From: Luteolibacter arcticus
GTDB lineage: Bacteria; Verrucomicrobiota; Verrucomicrobiia; Verrucomicrobiales; Akkermansiaceae
Assembly: GCF_025950235.1 (NCBI RefSeq)
Contig: NZ_JAPDDT010000017.1
Coordinates: forward strand, 1-64,000
DNA: 64,000 nucleotides
Reading direction: 5' to 3'
Translations under genes and position numbers: made by a program
Part shown: positions 17,525 to 26,050 of the stretch, in pieces
How the letters are laid out: each line of letters opens with the position of its first letter
How positions within the stretch are numbered: position 1 is the first letter of the stretch
The notes under the pieces: model-generated
Seen by the model: only the letters and a program-made list of their open reading frames with translations
The model's database searches: none
What the model was told of the DNA's origin: nothing

Positions 17525-18754
17525 ATGCCATCTTTCGAAGCCAACGGCCGCACCTACCCGCTGCCCCCGAATCCCATCGCCGTCATCTGCCTCGACGGCT
17601 GCGCCGACGAATACCTCAGCACCGCCATCGCCCAGGGCAAGATGCCACGCCTCGCCGCGATGGCTCGCGATGGCTGGCGCGGCATCGTCCGCGGCGCGCT
17701 GCCGTCCTTCACGAACGTCAATAACACCTGCATCGTCACCGGCGTCGCACCCCGGGTCCACGGCATCTGCGGGAATTTCTTCCTCAATCCCGAGAGCGGC
17801 CAGGAGGTCATGATGAATGGCCCAGAGTTCCGCCGCTGCGGCACCCTGCTCACCGCCGCTGCCGATGCCGGCCGCAAGGTCGCCTTCATCACCGCGAAGG
17901 AAAAGCTCCGCACCGTCCTCGGCGATGGCGTGGTCGAGCGCGGCGGCATCGTCTTCTCGTCCGAGAAGGTCGATGAAGCGAAAAAGGAAACCCACGGCAT
18001 CGACGATGCGATGTCCATCATCGGCAAGCCCCGCCCGGAGATCTACTCGGGTGATGCCTCCATCTACGTGCTGGAAGCAGGCGCCGCCCTCGCCGAGCAA
18101 GGCGTGGCCGACTTCCTCTACCTCTCCACCACCGACTTCATGCAGCACAAGTTCGGCCCGGAGGCACCGGAGATCCTCGACTTCCACGCCCGCATCGACG
18201 CGGCCATCGGCCGCCTGTTAGACGCCGGCTGCACCGTCGCCCTCACCGCCGACCACGGCATGAATGCGAAGAATGACAGCGAGGGAAATCCCAAGGTCAT
18301 CTTCGTCGAGTCCCTGCTGAAGGAAAACTTCGGCGATGCCCTGCGCGTCATCTGCCCCATCACGGATCCCTACGTCGTCCACCACGGCGCGCTCGGCTCG
18401 CTGGTCATGGTCCACCTCGAGGATCCCTCGCAGCGCGCCGCCATCGCGGAGTTCCTTTTCAATCAGGACGGCATCACCGAGGTGCTCACTCGCGAGCAAG
18501 CGGTCGATAAGCTCGAACTCGCGCCCGACCGCATCGGCGACCTCGTCGTCCTCTCCGGCCGCGACGTCGTGGTCGGGAAGTCCGCCGAGCATCACGATCT
18601 CACCGTGCTCCACGGCGGCCTGCGTTCCCACGGAGGCCGTTACGAAGAACTCGTGCCCCTGGTGATTTCCAAGCCCCTCACCCCGGCGCTCAAGCGCATG
18701 GCGGAGGGTGACCCGCGGAATTTCGACGTCTTCTACTTCATCTGCCATGTCTGA
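17525..18754 (+). CDS. phnA: Phosphonoacetate hydrolase
   Basis: 409 residues of the alkaline phosphatase superfamily, zinc-dependent. It should split the C-P bond of phosphonoacetate to acetate plus phosphate in the cytoplasm. Visible active-site elements: D24 in VICLDGCADEY, nucleophile T63 in PSFTNVNNTCIVTG, TTDFMQHKF, LTADHGMN, and a late His in GLRSHGGRYEEL. No signal peptide. Start ATG 17525; the frame upstream runs through a dispersed repeat and is unlikely to be translated. It follows the FAD oxidoreductase by 112 bp and precedes a Tat-exported phosphoesterase, with PhnY and a transporter downstream, so all pathway steps after phosphonoacetaldehyde are encoded here. Confidence 0.9.
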   Translation: MPSFEANGRTYPLPPNPIAVICLDGCADEYLSTAIAQGKMPRLAAMARDGWRGIVRGALPSFTNVNNTCIVTGVAPRVHGICGNFFLNPESGQEVMMNGPEFRRCGTLLTAAADAGRKVAFITAKEKLRTVLGDGVVERGGIVFSSEKVDEAKKETHGIDDAMSIIGKPRPEIYSGDASIYVLEAGAALAEQGVADFLYLSTTDFMQHKFGPEAPEILDFHARIDAAIGRLLDAGCTVALTADHGMNAKNDSEGNPKVIFVESLLKENFGDALRVICPITDPYVVHHGALGSLVMVHLEDPSQRAAIAEFLFNQDGITEVLTREQAVDKLELAPDRIGDLVVLSGRDVVVGKSAEHHDLTVLHGGLRSHGGRYEELVPLVISKPLTPALKRMAEGDPRNFDVFYFICHV

Positions 18755-18763
18755 AAGCCGTAG

Positions 18764-18807
18764 CTGGGGCATCTTGCCCCAGTCCGTTGGAGGGGCGTCC
18801 CGCCCCT
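18764..18807. repeat. Two tandem intergenic hairpins
   Basis: CTGGGGC...GCCCCAG (18764-18782) and AGGGGCG...CGCCCCT (18791-18807) stand side by side just after the PhnA stop. They may help end transcription but lack a T-run. Confidence 0.5.
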
Positions 18808-18819
18808 CTTCCTTCCCCA

Positions 18820-18853
18820 CATCCGTGAAATCCGCGTGATCCGCGGTTCATCC
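18820..18853. repeat. CATCCGTGAAATCCGCG dispersed repeat, copy 1
   Basis: A 34-bp word repeated with one change at 19884-19917. Both copies end 7-19 bp before a start codon, so they lie in the leaders of the phosphoesterase and PhnY genes. A distant relative (ATCTGCGTAATCTGCGG) is at about 54500. Confidence 0.65.
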
Positions 18854-18872
18854 GTCTTCCACTTCACCCACC

Positions 18873-19757
18873 ATGTCTGAAGCCCGCCTTCCCCGCCGCG
18901 CCTTTCTAGCAACCGGCTTGTCCGCAGCCCTGCCGCTCAAGGCGTCCGCAGCTCCTACTGCCCCGGCGGGGAAACCGCTGACGGTGCTTCACCTGACCGA
19001 CATCCACATCCGCCCGGAGCACGATGCCCCGAAGCGCTGCACCGCCATCCTGCGGGACATTCTGAAACGCCATCCCGAGATCGGGTTGGTCGTGAATACC
19101 GGCGACAGCATCTACGCCGCCGACTACGGCAACATCACCCGCGAGCGCATGCTCGAGCAGTGGAAGGTCTGGGACGACACGGTGATGACCGCGCTCAAGC
19201 GGCTCCCTATCGTCCACGCCATCGGCAATCACGACCCGTGGTGGGCCGGCCCGAAGGACGATGAGATGCACGGCATCCCCTACGTCTGCAAGCGGCTCGG
19301 CATAGAGCAGCCCTACTCCAGCTCGCGTCAGGGAGCGTGGGAAGTGATCACCCTGGAGAATTGCCGCGGCTCGCTCGGCGATGAGCAGCAGAAATGGCTC
19401 TTCGAGAAGATCGCCGCCCTGCCGGAGAAAACTCCCGTCCTGCTCGCCTCGCACCTGCCGCTGTTCTCACTGGCCGGCGACTACGATGGCGGGAACATGA
19501 GCGGCGCCAAGGCCGTGATCGACAAGCTCGCCGCCCGCAAGGCCCCGGTGCTCGCACTCAGCGGCCACATCCACATCCAGAGCAGCGAATCCCTCTGGAA
19601 CATCAAGTTCCACTGCAATGGCGCGCTCAGCGGCTCGTGGTGGGAACCGGGCGATGCCGGCGATGGCAGCTACAAGCGCACCCCGGCCGGCTACGCCCTG
19701 CTCCGCTTGTGGCCGGATGGCCGCAGCGAATGCGTTTATCTTCCCGTCCCCGCCTAA
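18873..19757 (+). CDS. Tat-exported metallophosphoesterase
   Basis: 294 residues. A Tat-type leader (LPRRAFLATGLSAALPLKASA) is followed by a calcineurin-like phosphoesterase domain with its five metal-binding blocks: HLTDIHIRPEH, NTGDSIY, IGNHDPWW, ASHLPLFS and SGHIHIQ. It should act in the periplasm, folded before export. It lies between PhnA and PhnY, so it may free phosphate or phosphonate from esters before uptake; this is inference from position. A second Tat phosphoesterase ends the island at 22718-23710. The start ATG is supported by the leader and follows a dispersed repeat. Confidence 0.85.
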   Translation: MSEARLPRRAFLATGLSAALPLKASAAPTAPAGKPLTVLHLTDIHIRPEHDAPKRCTAILRDILKRHPEIGLVVNTGDSIYAADYGNITRERMLEQWKVWDDTVMTALKRLPIVHAIGNHDPWWAGPKDDEMHGIPYVCKRLGIEQPYSSSRQGAWEVITLENCRGSLGDEQQKWLFEKIAALPEKTPVLLASHLPLFSLAGDYDGGNMSGAKAVIDKLAARKAPVLALSGHIHIQSSESLWNIKFHCNGALSGSWWEPGDAGDGSYKRTPAGYALLRLWPDGRSECVYLPVPA

Positions 19758-19795
19758 CGTCATATCTGGAAAAACGCGAACGGAAAGCTTCTGCC

Positions 19796-19823
19796 ACTGG
19801 GAGCGCGGAATTCATTCCGCCCG
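19796..19823. repeat. CTGGGAGCGCGG repeat, single arm
   Basis: ACTGGGAGCGCGGAATTCAT followed by TCCGCCCG in the gap between the phosphoesterase and PhnY. Its downstream GAGTGGTCC resembles the flank of the copy at 57287. Confidence 0.65.
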
Positions 19824-19883
19824 AGTGGTCCCTATACGCCAAAAAAATCCCGCGCTCTAAAATCTCCTCATCATTCCTTCCCT

Positions 19884-19917
19884 CATCCGTGAAATCCGCG
19901 TAATCCGCGGTTCATCC
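19884..19917. repeat. CATCCGTGAAATCCGCG dispersed repeat, copy 2
   Basis: Second copy of the 34-bp word at 18820, seven bases before the PhnY start codon. Confidence 0.65.
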
Positions 19918-19924
19918 TCACCAC

Positions 19925-21358
19925 ATGTCCTGGTCTCCCGTCCATCTCCCGTCCTACATCGCCGGCCAAGCCGTCACCACCGGCCGCACCCTCGAAGTCC
20001 GCTACCCCTACGATGACTCGCTGACCGGCACCGCCGCCCTGATCGGCCCGGAGCATCTGGAGAAAGCCATCACCAGCGCGCTCGCCTTCCCGAATGAATC
20101 GCTTACTCGCCGCGACCGCCACGATATCTTGCGGAGGGCGGCCGTCCTGCTGGCGGAGCGCCGGGATGAATTCGCCGCGCTGATCACCCGCGAGACCGGT
20201 CTCGCCATCCGCGAGGCGAAGTACGAGACCACCCGTAGTTCCGACGTGCTCGACTTCGCCGCCATGGAAGCACTGCGCGATGACGGCCGCATCTTCTCCT
20301 GCGACATCTCGCCGAATGGCAAGCCGCGCAAGATCTTTACCTCGCGCTACCCGGTGAAGCTCGTCGCCGCCATCACCCCTTTCAACCACCCGCTGAATCA
20401 GGTGGTCCACAAGCTCGCCCCGGCCATCGCCGCCGGCGCGCCGGTGCTGCTGAAGCCTTCCGACCGCACCCCGCTCACCGCGCTGAAGTTCGCCGAGGTG
20501 CTTTACGAGGCCGGACTTCCCGGCCCGATGCTGAGCCTCTTCCTCGGTGGCATCGATGACATCGTCACTCCGATGATCACCGACGAGCGCGTGGAGATCG
20601 TCACCTTCACCGGCTCCGTGGAGATCGGGAAACACATCGCCCGCACCTGCGGCTACAAGCGGATTTGCCTGGAGCTCGGCGGAAACTCGCCGCTCATCGT
20701 GCTGGAGGATGCCGACCTCGACCTCGCCGCCAAGCTCGCCGCCGAGGGCTCGTTCCGGAATTCCGGCCAGCGCTGCACCGCCGTGAAGCGCATCCTTGTC
20801 CAGGAGAGCATCCTTGAAGCCTTCACCGAGCGCTTCGTCGATCTCGTCCGCCGCGAATACCCCTGTGGCGATCCCGAAGATCCAGCGACCGTGGTCGGCT
20901 CCATGATCCACGCGCCCGCCGCAGCCGAGCTTTCGCGTCGTGTCGATGATGCCGTGGCCATGGGCGCGAAGGTCCTGCACGGCGCCGGACGCCGCGGCGC
21001 ACTGTTAGAGCCAACGATCATCGCCGATGTCCCGCGCGAGGCCGAAATGGTCGCCCTCGAAAGCTTCGGCCCGCTGGCCCCGATCATCCCGATCAAGGAC
21101 CTCGACGACGCGATCTCCTACTACAATTCTGGCCCCTTCGGCCTGAGTAGCGGAATCGTCACCAACAATCTCTCGCTTGCCATGCAAGCCTGCAAACAAC
21201 TCAAGACTGGCACGACAAATGTTAACGAGGTGCCCGGCTATCGACTGGAGCTGACGCCATTTGGCGGCACCCGCGACTCCGGGCTCGGAGTGAAGGAGGG
21301 AGTGATCGAGGCGATCAAGTTCTTCACTCACGAGAAAACCTGGTCGCTGCCTTGGTAA
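19925..21358 (+). CDS. phnY: Phosphonoacetaldehyde dehydrogenase
   Basis: 477 residues of the NAD(P)-dependent aldehyde dehydrogenase superfamily. The fold's catalytic residues are present: N154 in TPFNHPLNQ, E250 in LELGGNSPL and C284 in SGQRCTAVKR; the cofactor loop is FTGSVEIGKHIA. It should oxidise phosphonoacetaldehyde to phosphonoacetate, the substrate of PhnA. The assignment to PhnY rather than another aldehyde dehydrogenase rests on family resemblance (YPVKLVAAITPFNHPLN) and above all on the PhnA and FAD oxidoreductase neighbours. The transporter gene starts 19 bp after its stop, so the two are very likely one transcript. Confidence 0.85.
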   Translation: MSWSPVHLPSYIAGQAVTTGRTLEVRYPYDDSLTGTAALIGPEHLEKAITSALAFPNESLTRRDRHDILRRAAVLLAERRDEFAALITRETGLAIREAKYETTRSSDVLDFAAMEALRDDGRIFSCDISPNGKPRKIFTSRYPVKLVAAITPFNHPLNQVVHKLAPAIAAGAPVLLKPSDRTPLTALKFAEVLYEAGLPGPMLSLFLGGIDDIVTPMITDERVEIVTFTGSVEIGKHIARTCGYKRICLELGGNSPLIVLEDADLDLAAKLAAEGSFRNSGQRCTAVKRILVQESILEAFTERFVDLVRREYPCGDPEDPATVVGSMIHAPAAAELSRRVDDAVAMGAKVLHGAGRRGALLEPTIIADVPREAEMVALESFGPLAPIIPIKDLDDAISYYNSGPFGLSSGIVTNNLSLAMQACKQLKTGTTNVNEVPGYRLELTPFGGTRDSGLGVKEGVIEAIKFFTHEKTWSLPW

Positions 21359-21377
21359 ACGACACGAACCACTGCCA

Positions 21378-22655
21378 ATGCAAGCGACGAGGACCGATCA
21401 ACCATCCGCCAGCCCCGTCGCCCCACCTCCCCCGCTGTCGCTCCAGACGCGGATGGTGCTGCTCTCCTACTTCGCGTATTTCTTCTACTACTTCTGTCGT
21501 AAGCACCTCGGCGTAGCCACTCCGGCGATGGTGAACAGCGGCATCTCGGACACCACCATCGGCTGGGTCCAGACCGCCTACGGCGTCTGCTACGCCATCG
21601 GCCAATTCCTCAGCGGCGCACTCGGCGACCGGCTCGGCCCGCGCATCGCGCTGACCACCGGCATGATCCTCTCCGGGATCGCCTCGCTGGCCTTCGGGTT
21701 GTTTCCTATCGTCGGCGTGCTGGTCATCGCGCTTTCCCTCAATGGCCTCTTCCAGTCCACCGGCTGGTCGAACTCCTGCAAGGTCGTCGCCGAATGGGTC
21801 AACCCGGTAAACCGCGGCAAGGTGATGGGCTTCTGGACCACCTGCTACATCTTCGGCAGCATCGCCGCGAACGTCGTAGCCGGCACCATCCTCGCCCGCT
21901 ACGGCTGGCATCACGTTTTCCTCTTCACCGGCATCACCGTCGCCGTGGTCGGCGTCATCCAGGGGATCTTCCTCATCAATCGGCCCGCGGACCGCGGCTA
22001 TGCCATCGAGCTGGAAGAGCGGAGCTCACCGGCCACCGACAACACCCGCAGCGGCTTCATGCTGATGATCCGGCAGCCCGCGGTGCTTCTGTTAGGCCTT
22101 GCCTACACCGGCCTGAAGTACGTCCGCTACACCGTCTTCTCCTGGAGCCCCTACTACCTGGTCAGCAGCATCGGCCTCGCGGAGGAGTCCGCCGCCTACG
22201 CCTCGAATGGCCTCGAGATCGGTGGCATCCTCGGCCTCCTCCTCGGCGGCTGGGTCGGCGACCGCTTCTTTCCCGGCAATCGCGTCCGCCTCGCCCTGTT
22301 CGCCCTCATCGGAATGATCGGCGCGATTCTCCTCTACCGCGTCACCAGCGGCACCGGCGGCCTGTGGGGAAATCTCATCGGCCTCGGCGCCATCGGGCTC
22401 TTCCTCTACATCGCGGATGCCATCGTCTCCGGCATCGCCGCGCAGGACATCGGCGGCGCGGAGAATACCGCCTCCGCCGCCGGCATCATCAATGGCATCG
22501 GCTCCACCGCCCAGTTGTTCTCCGGCATCGTGCCGATCTGGTTGAAACAGCGGTGGGGCTGGGACGCCGTCTTCATCTCCTTCATCGTCATCGCCTTCTT
22601 CTCGTGCCTGGCGATCTTGCCCGTGGCCCGGAAGGGAAAGCTTACGAAAGCCTGA
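21378..22655 (+). CDS. MFS transporter, organophosphate:phosphate antiporter (GlpT/UhpT-like) type
   Basis: 425 residues with about twelve hydrophobic segments. The N-terminal part reads FAYFFYYFCRKHLGVATPAM, which is the start of the GlpT/UhpT/PgtP group (the Y-x-x-RK element binds phosphate in GlpT), and GALGDRLGPR is the MFS loop 2-3 signature. It should import a phosphonate or organophosphate across the inner membrane, probably exchanging for phosphate. Placement directly behind PhnY suggests that an aminoethylphosphonate-type compound or phosphonoacetate is the cargo, instead of the usual ABC importer; this is inference. Confidence 0.85.
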   Translation: MQATRTDQPSASPVAPPPPLSLQTRMVLLSYFAYFFYYFCRKHLGVATPAMVNSGISDTTIGWVQTAYGVCYAIGQFLSGALGDRLGPRIALTTGMILSGIASLAFGLFPIVGVLVIALSLNGLFQSTGWSNSCKVVAEWVNPVNRGKVMGFWTTCYIFGSIAANVVAGTILARYGWHHVFLFTGITVAVVGVIQGIFLINRPADRGYAIELEERSSPATDNTRSGFMLMIRQPAVLLLGLAYTGLKYVRYTVFSWSPYYLVSSIGLAEESAAYASNGLEIGGILGLLLGGWVGDRFFPGNRVRLALFALIGMIGAILLYRVTSGTGGLWGNLIGLGAIGLFLYIADAIVSGIAAQDIGGAENTASAAGIINGIGSTAQLFSGIVPIWLKQRWGWDAVFISFIVIAFFSCLAILPVARKGKLTKA

Positions 22656-22717
22656 TTCCAGCACTTTCTTGGGCTAAAGATGAAATTTCGCGCCGAAATC
22701 TGACGTCATTCCTCCCC

Positions 22718-23710
22718 ATGCCCTCAGCCACCCGTCGCCAATTCCTCGCCGCCCTCCCGCTTGCCGGAGCAGGTTTCGCCGCGGCCTCTGCCCAGGAATC
22801 CACGCAGTCTCCCTCCGCGGACTCCGTGACGTTCGGCTTCATCACCGACGTCCACCACGGCACCCACGGCAAGGATCAGGTCGGCCGGCTGAAGCCCTTC
22901 ATCAATGCCGCCATCGCCCGCAAGCCCGACTTCATCATCCAGTGCGGCGACTTCTGCTGCGCCAAAGGCGGCATCACCACCGCCAAGGACTTCCTCGCCG
23001 AGTGGAATCGCTTCCCCGGCCCGAAGCATCACGTCATCGGCAACCACGACTGCGACTTCCAGACCAAGGAAGAATTGTTAGAGGCATGGCAGATGCCGAA
23101 TCCCTACTACTCCTTCGATGTGGGCGGATTCCACTTCGTGGTGCTGGATCGCAATCACTTCATCGACGACGAGGGCAAGACGGTCTCCTACGCGAACGGC
23201 AACTGGTATCCCATCCATCGAAAGGGCGGCCCCGGCCACCTCGCCCGCGTGAGCTGCATCGACAAGGAACAACTCGCATGGCTGGCGAAGGATCTCGCCG
23301 GCACCGACAAGCCGGTCGTCATCTTCCAGCACCAGCCCTCCGGCGTCGGCAGCCACGAAGGCAATTGGGACGCGGTCAATTACGTCATCGACTCCCACAA
23401 TGCCAAGCGCGGCAAGGCCCAGGTCGTGGCGGTCTTCGCCGGTCATGATCACGATGAGGAGCACTCCATCCGCCACGGGGTCCATCACCTCACCCTGACC
23501 AGCTCCACCTTCGGCATGCCGCCCAATGGAAGCACGACCTACTACGATTCCAGTAAGCCGCCCTTCACCTTCATCACCTTCGATCCCGGCAAGCGCGAGC
23601 TACGCATCGAGGAATCCCTCTCCACCTACGAAGGCCAGGCACAAATGCCGCCCGAGCACATCTGGCTCACCCCTCCAGTCCTCCGCGGCCGCACGCTTCC
23701 GTTTGGCTGA
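22718..23710 (+). CDS. Tat-exported metallophosphoesterase (second copy)
   Basis: 330 residues. The leader ATRRQFLAALPLAGAGFAAA is Tat-like, and the calcineurin-like domain shows GFITDVHHGTHG, QCGDFCCAKGG, IGNHDCDF, FQHQPSG and FAGHDHDEEH. It is only distantly like the phosphoesterase at 18873. The frame is open far upstream into the transporter gene, but that part is a shadow of the transporter; the leader fixes ATG 22718. It probably works in the periplasm on phosphate esters and closes the phosphonate island. Confidence 0.85.
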   Translation: MPSATRRQFLAALPLAGAGFAAASAQESTQSPSADSVTFGFITDVHHGTHGKDQVGRLKPFINAAIARKPDFIIQCGDFCCAKGGITTAKDFLAEWNRFPGPKHHVIGNHDCDFQTKEELLEAWQMPNPYYSFDVGGFHFVVLDRNHFIDDEGKTVSYANGNWYPIHRKGGPGHLARVSCIDKEQLAWLAKDLAGTDKPVVIFQHQPSGVGSHEGNWDAVNYVIDSHNAKRGKAQVVAVFAGHDHDEEHSIRHGVHHLTLTSSTFGMPPNGSTTYYDSSKPPFTFITFDPGKRELRIEESLSTYEGQAQMPPEHIWLTPPVLRGRTLPFG

Positions 23711-23743
23711 TCTCCGTCACAGCGGTCGCGGACCCGCCCGAAT

Positions 23744-23770
23744 GTAGCGGAACGACTTCGTCGTTCCGGC
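23744..23770. repeat. GTAGCGG...CCGGC hairpin repeat, copy 2
   Basis: GTAGCGGAACGACTTCGTCG followed by TTCCGGC, located between the two converging genes that end at 23710 and 23805, where it could stop transcription from both sides. Confidence 0.7.
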
Positions 23771-23804
23771 GGCTCGCGCTTTCTCGAAAAATCGCCGCCC
23801 GGAT

Positions 23805-25001
23805 TCAAAGTGCGGGCCGAACCCCGCCATCGCTCGCTTCCGTCCCGCCGATCTCCTTCGCCAGCAAATGGCAGCGCCACAACGCCCGCGGGTGATGGAA
23901 GAACGACTTCCACAGCGACCCTTTCAGCGTATTCGACGGCTCACCATCGCGGCGCAAGTAGCCGAACCACTCGCCATGCTCCGGATCGGCGAAGTTCCAG
24001 AAGCTCCACTCGCGCAGCTTCTCGTGCCACTCCAGATACTTCGCATCGCCGGTCATGCGGTGGGCCATCAGCGTGGCGATCAGCGCCTCGTCGTGCGGCC
24101 ACCAGAATTTCATGTCGTGCCAGTACTCCTGCACCGGCTTGCCATGGACATCGCGGAAGTAATAGAGACCGCCGAATTCCTCGTCCCAGCCTCGCTCCCA
24201 CATCCAGTCGAGCATGTCGCACCCAAGCTTCACCAGCCGGCTGTCATTCCGGTGCCCCGCTTCTTCGAGCACAAACCACGCAGCCTCGATCGCGTGCCCG
24301 GGATTGAGCGTGCGGCCGTCGAAGTGATCCACGATCGATCCATCCGGCGCCACCGCTTCCATCACCACCTTCAAGTCCGGCTTCACGAACAGCCGCTCGA
24401 TGTCATCCAGACAACGGTCGATCCACATCGTCAGCAGCCGGTCCTCGCCGAGGTGCTTGCGCAGCTCCTGCGCAGTCACCAGCGTGATCATCCGCGTCCC
24501 GATCCCTTCCATCGGCCGCGCCCCGGTGAACTTCGGCGGAATGCGACCCTGCGTGAAGTTCCAATCCGTGAAGCGCTCGAACCAGTGCCGCGCCTTGTCC
24601 GCGGAATCGCCATCCTTCGCCGCCGCCGCATGCGCTGCAAAGGCGATCGCCGCAAAGCTCTCGCTATACGCATAGCGCCGCTTGCGGAGCGGCGTGCCAT
24701 CCTGCGCCACGTGGAAAAACATCCGCCCGTCGGTCGGATCGATGCACTTCTCTTCCAAAAACCGCAGCCCGCTCTCCGCCCACACCAGCCACTCCGGTCG
24801 CCGCTCATGCCCGAGGTAAAGCGTCAGCAGCATCCAGCTCATCCGCCCCTGCGCCCACACCGACTTGTCGTTATCGACGAGCTCACCATCGCGATCGAAG
24901 CAATGCACGAACCCGCCATGCTCCTCATCCACCGCCCGCGGAAACCAGAAGGGAACGCAGTCGTCGAAAAGCTGATCGTGGTAGAAAGCGGCGAGGTCCA
25001 T
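23805..25001 (-). CDS. N-acylglucosamine 2-epimerase (AGE family)
   Basis: 398 residues, the usual length, with an alpha6/alpha6-barrel and family blocks GRTLNPGHAIEAAWF, EYWHDMKFWWPHDEAL and LKGSLWKSFFHHPRAL, which contain the conserved His, Glu and Arg of the active site. It should interconvert GlcNAc and ManNAc in the cytoplasm, the step after N-acetylneuraminate lyase. It is about 8 kb from the lyase, but a copy of the same 21-bp operator found through the sialoglycan locus lies 51 bp upstream. Other members act on mannose or cellobiose; the shared operator favours the ManNAc reaction. Confidence 0.85.
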   Translation of the reverse strand: MDLAAFYHDQLFDDCVPFWFPRAVDEEHGGFVHCFDRDGELVDNDKSVWAQGRMSWMLLTLYLGHERRPEWLVWAESGLRFLEEKCIDPTDGRMFFHVAQDGTPLRKRRYAYSESFAAIAFAAHAAAAKDGDSADKARHWFERFTDWNFTQGRIPPKFTGARPMEGIGTRMITLVTAQELRKHLGEDRLLTMWIDRCLDDIERLFVKPDLKVVMEAVAPDGSIVDHFDGRTLNPGHAIEAAWFVLEEAGHRNDSRLVKLGCDMLDWMWERGWDEEFGGLYYFRDVHGKPVQEYWHDMKFWWPHDEALIATLMAHRMTGDAKYLEWHEKLREWSFWNFADPEHGEWFGYLRRDGEPSNTLKGSLWKSFFHHPRALWRCHLLAKEIGGTEASDGGVRPAL

Positions 25002-25051
25002 CGAGTGAAACTAAGAAGCTCCATCAGAGACTTGGAAACAAGCCCTTCGCA

Positions 25052-25072
25052 CCGGTTTTCCCGGCAAACCAG
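25052..25072 (-). promoter_or_regulatory. Sialoglycan-regulon operator (site 1)
   Basis: CCGGT-N11-ACCAG, inner bases TTTCCCGGCAA. It lies 51 bp upstream of the epimerase start and 10 bp past the end of the WD40 gene. Confidence 0.65.
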
Positions 25073-25081
25073 ACACCAACG

Positions 25082-26050
25082 TCACTCTGCCGGCGGCAAC
25101 GGGTGCAACTTCACGCCGCCGGTCCAATCCCCCGCGGCCAACGTGCTCCCATCGGGACTCACCCCGAGCGCGTAGATCCAGTCTGCACCGGAGCCCCACT
25201 CCTTCCCGATGCCGTCGCTATCGCCGTCGCTATCGCCGTCGATGCGGCGGATGAGGCCTTCGTGACCCGCCGAGAACAAATGACGACCATCCGGCGACCA
25301 CGCGAGAGCCAGCAGCGGCCCATCGTGATTGCGGACGATGCGCACCATCCGCCCGATCTCCGGCTGCCAGACGCGCACCGTGCGGTCGTCGCCCGCACTG
25401 GCACACGTCGCCGGACCTTCCCTCGACGGACGAAATGCCAGCGCATGAACCGCCTCCGTGTGATGACCCAGCGAACGCAGGAGCTTGCCATCGGCCGCGG
25501 ACCACACCTTCAACGACCGGTCGGCACTGGCGCTGACGATGCTGCCATCGCCGGGGCTGAATGCCACCGCGAGCACGGGTGCAGAGTGGCCGGTGAGAAT
25601 GAGCGATTCCGCGGGTGCAACCCCATCCCCCAGCGACCAAACTTTCGCGGAATGATCCGCCGACGCGGTGACCAGACGCTTGGCCGCAAGATCGATGGCC
25701 ACGCCCATGATAAGATCCTCATGTTTGCCGAAGCGGTGCTTCAGCACGCCCTCGGGCCATGAGAACAGCACCGCCTCACCGCGCACGCCAGGCTCACCGC
25801 CTGCCGCCACCAGCCAGTGCCCATCGGGCGAAAAGGCCAGCGCGGCGACTCGCGGCAGCGGGCACTCGATCCGCCGCTGCACCGTCGCATCCTTCGGCGA
25901 ACGCACCTCAATGGCACGGTCGCCGTTGTTCACCAGCGCGCTGCCATCGGGAGAATAGACCAGCGCGGTCACCGGCACGGCGGGCAAGGTCAGGCACCCA
26001 CCCATCCACGCCAGAACACCGGCCATCATGCAGCGAACGGCAGACCTCAT
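25082..26050 (-). CDS. WD40-repeat protein, probable lipoprotein
   Basis: 322 residues with about seven WD40 units (SADRSLKVWSAADGKLLRSL, AGDDRTVRVWQPEIGRMVRI), a beta-propeller scaffold. The N-terminus has a hydrophobic segment ending in WMGGC, which may be a lipobox. A loop near residue 275 has an acidic GDSDGDSDG repeat coded by tandem 12-bp units. It is the last gene of a four-gene operon, with its ATG overlapping the DUF1501 stop by 4 bp. WD40 partners of DUF1501/DUF1553 pairs are frequent in Planctomycetota and Verrucomicrobiota; their joint function is not known. Confidence 0.85.
   Translation of the reverse strand: MRSAVRCMMAGVLAWMGGCLTLPAVPVTALVYSPDGSALVNNGDRAIEVRSPKDATVQRRIECPLPRVAALAFSPDGHWLVAAGGEPGVRGEAVLFSWPEGVLKHRFGKHEDLIMGVAIDLAAKRLVTASADHSAKVWSLGDGVAPAESLILTGHSAPVLAVAFSPGDGSIVSASADRSLKVWSAADGKLLRSLGHHTEAVHALAFRPSREGPATCASAGDDRTVRVWQPEIGRMVRIVRNHDGPLLALAWSPDGRHLFSAGHEGLIRRIDGDSDGDSDGIGKEWGSGADWIYALGVSPDGSTLAAGDWTGGVKLHPLPPAE

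Noticed and set aside
21794-22717. Upstream extension of the second Tat phosphoesterase
   Set aside because: It overlaps the transporter gene in another frame and is rich in Arg/His/Pro; the Tat leader starts at 22718.
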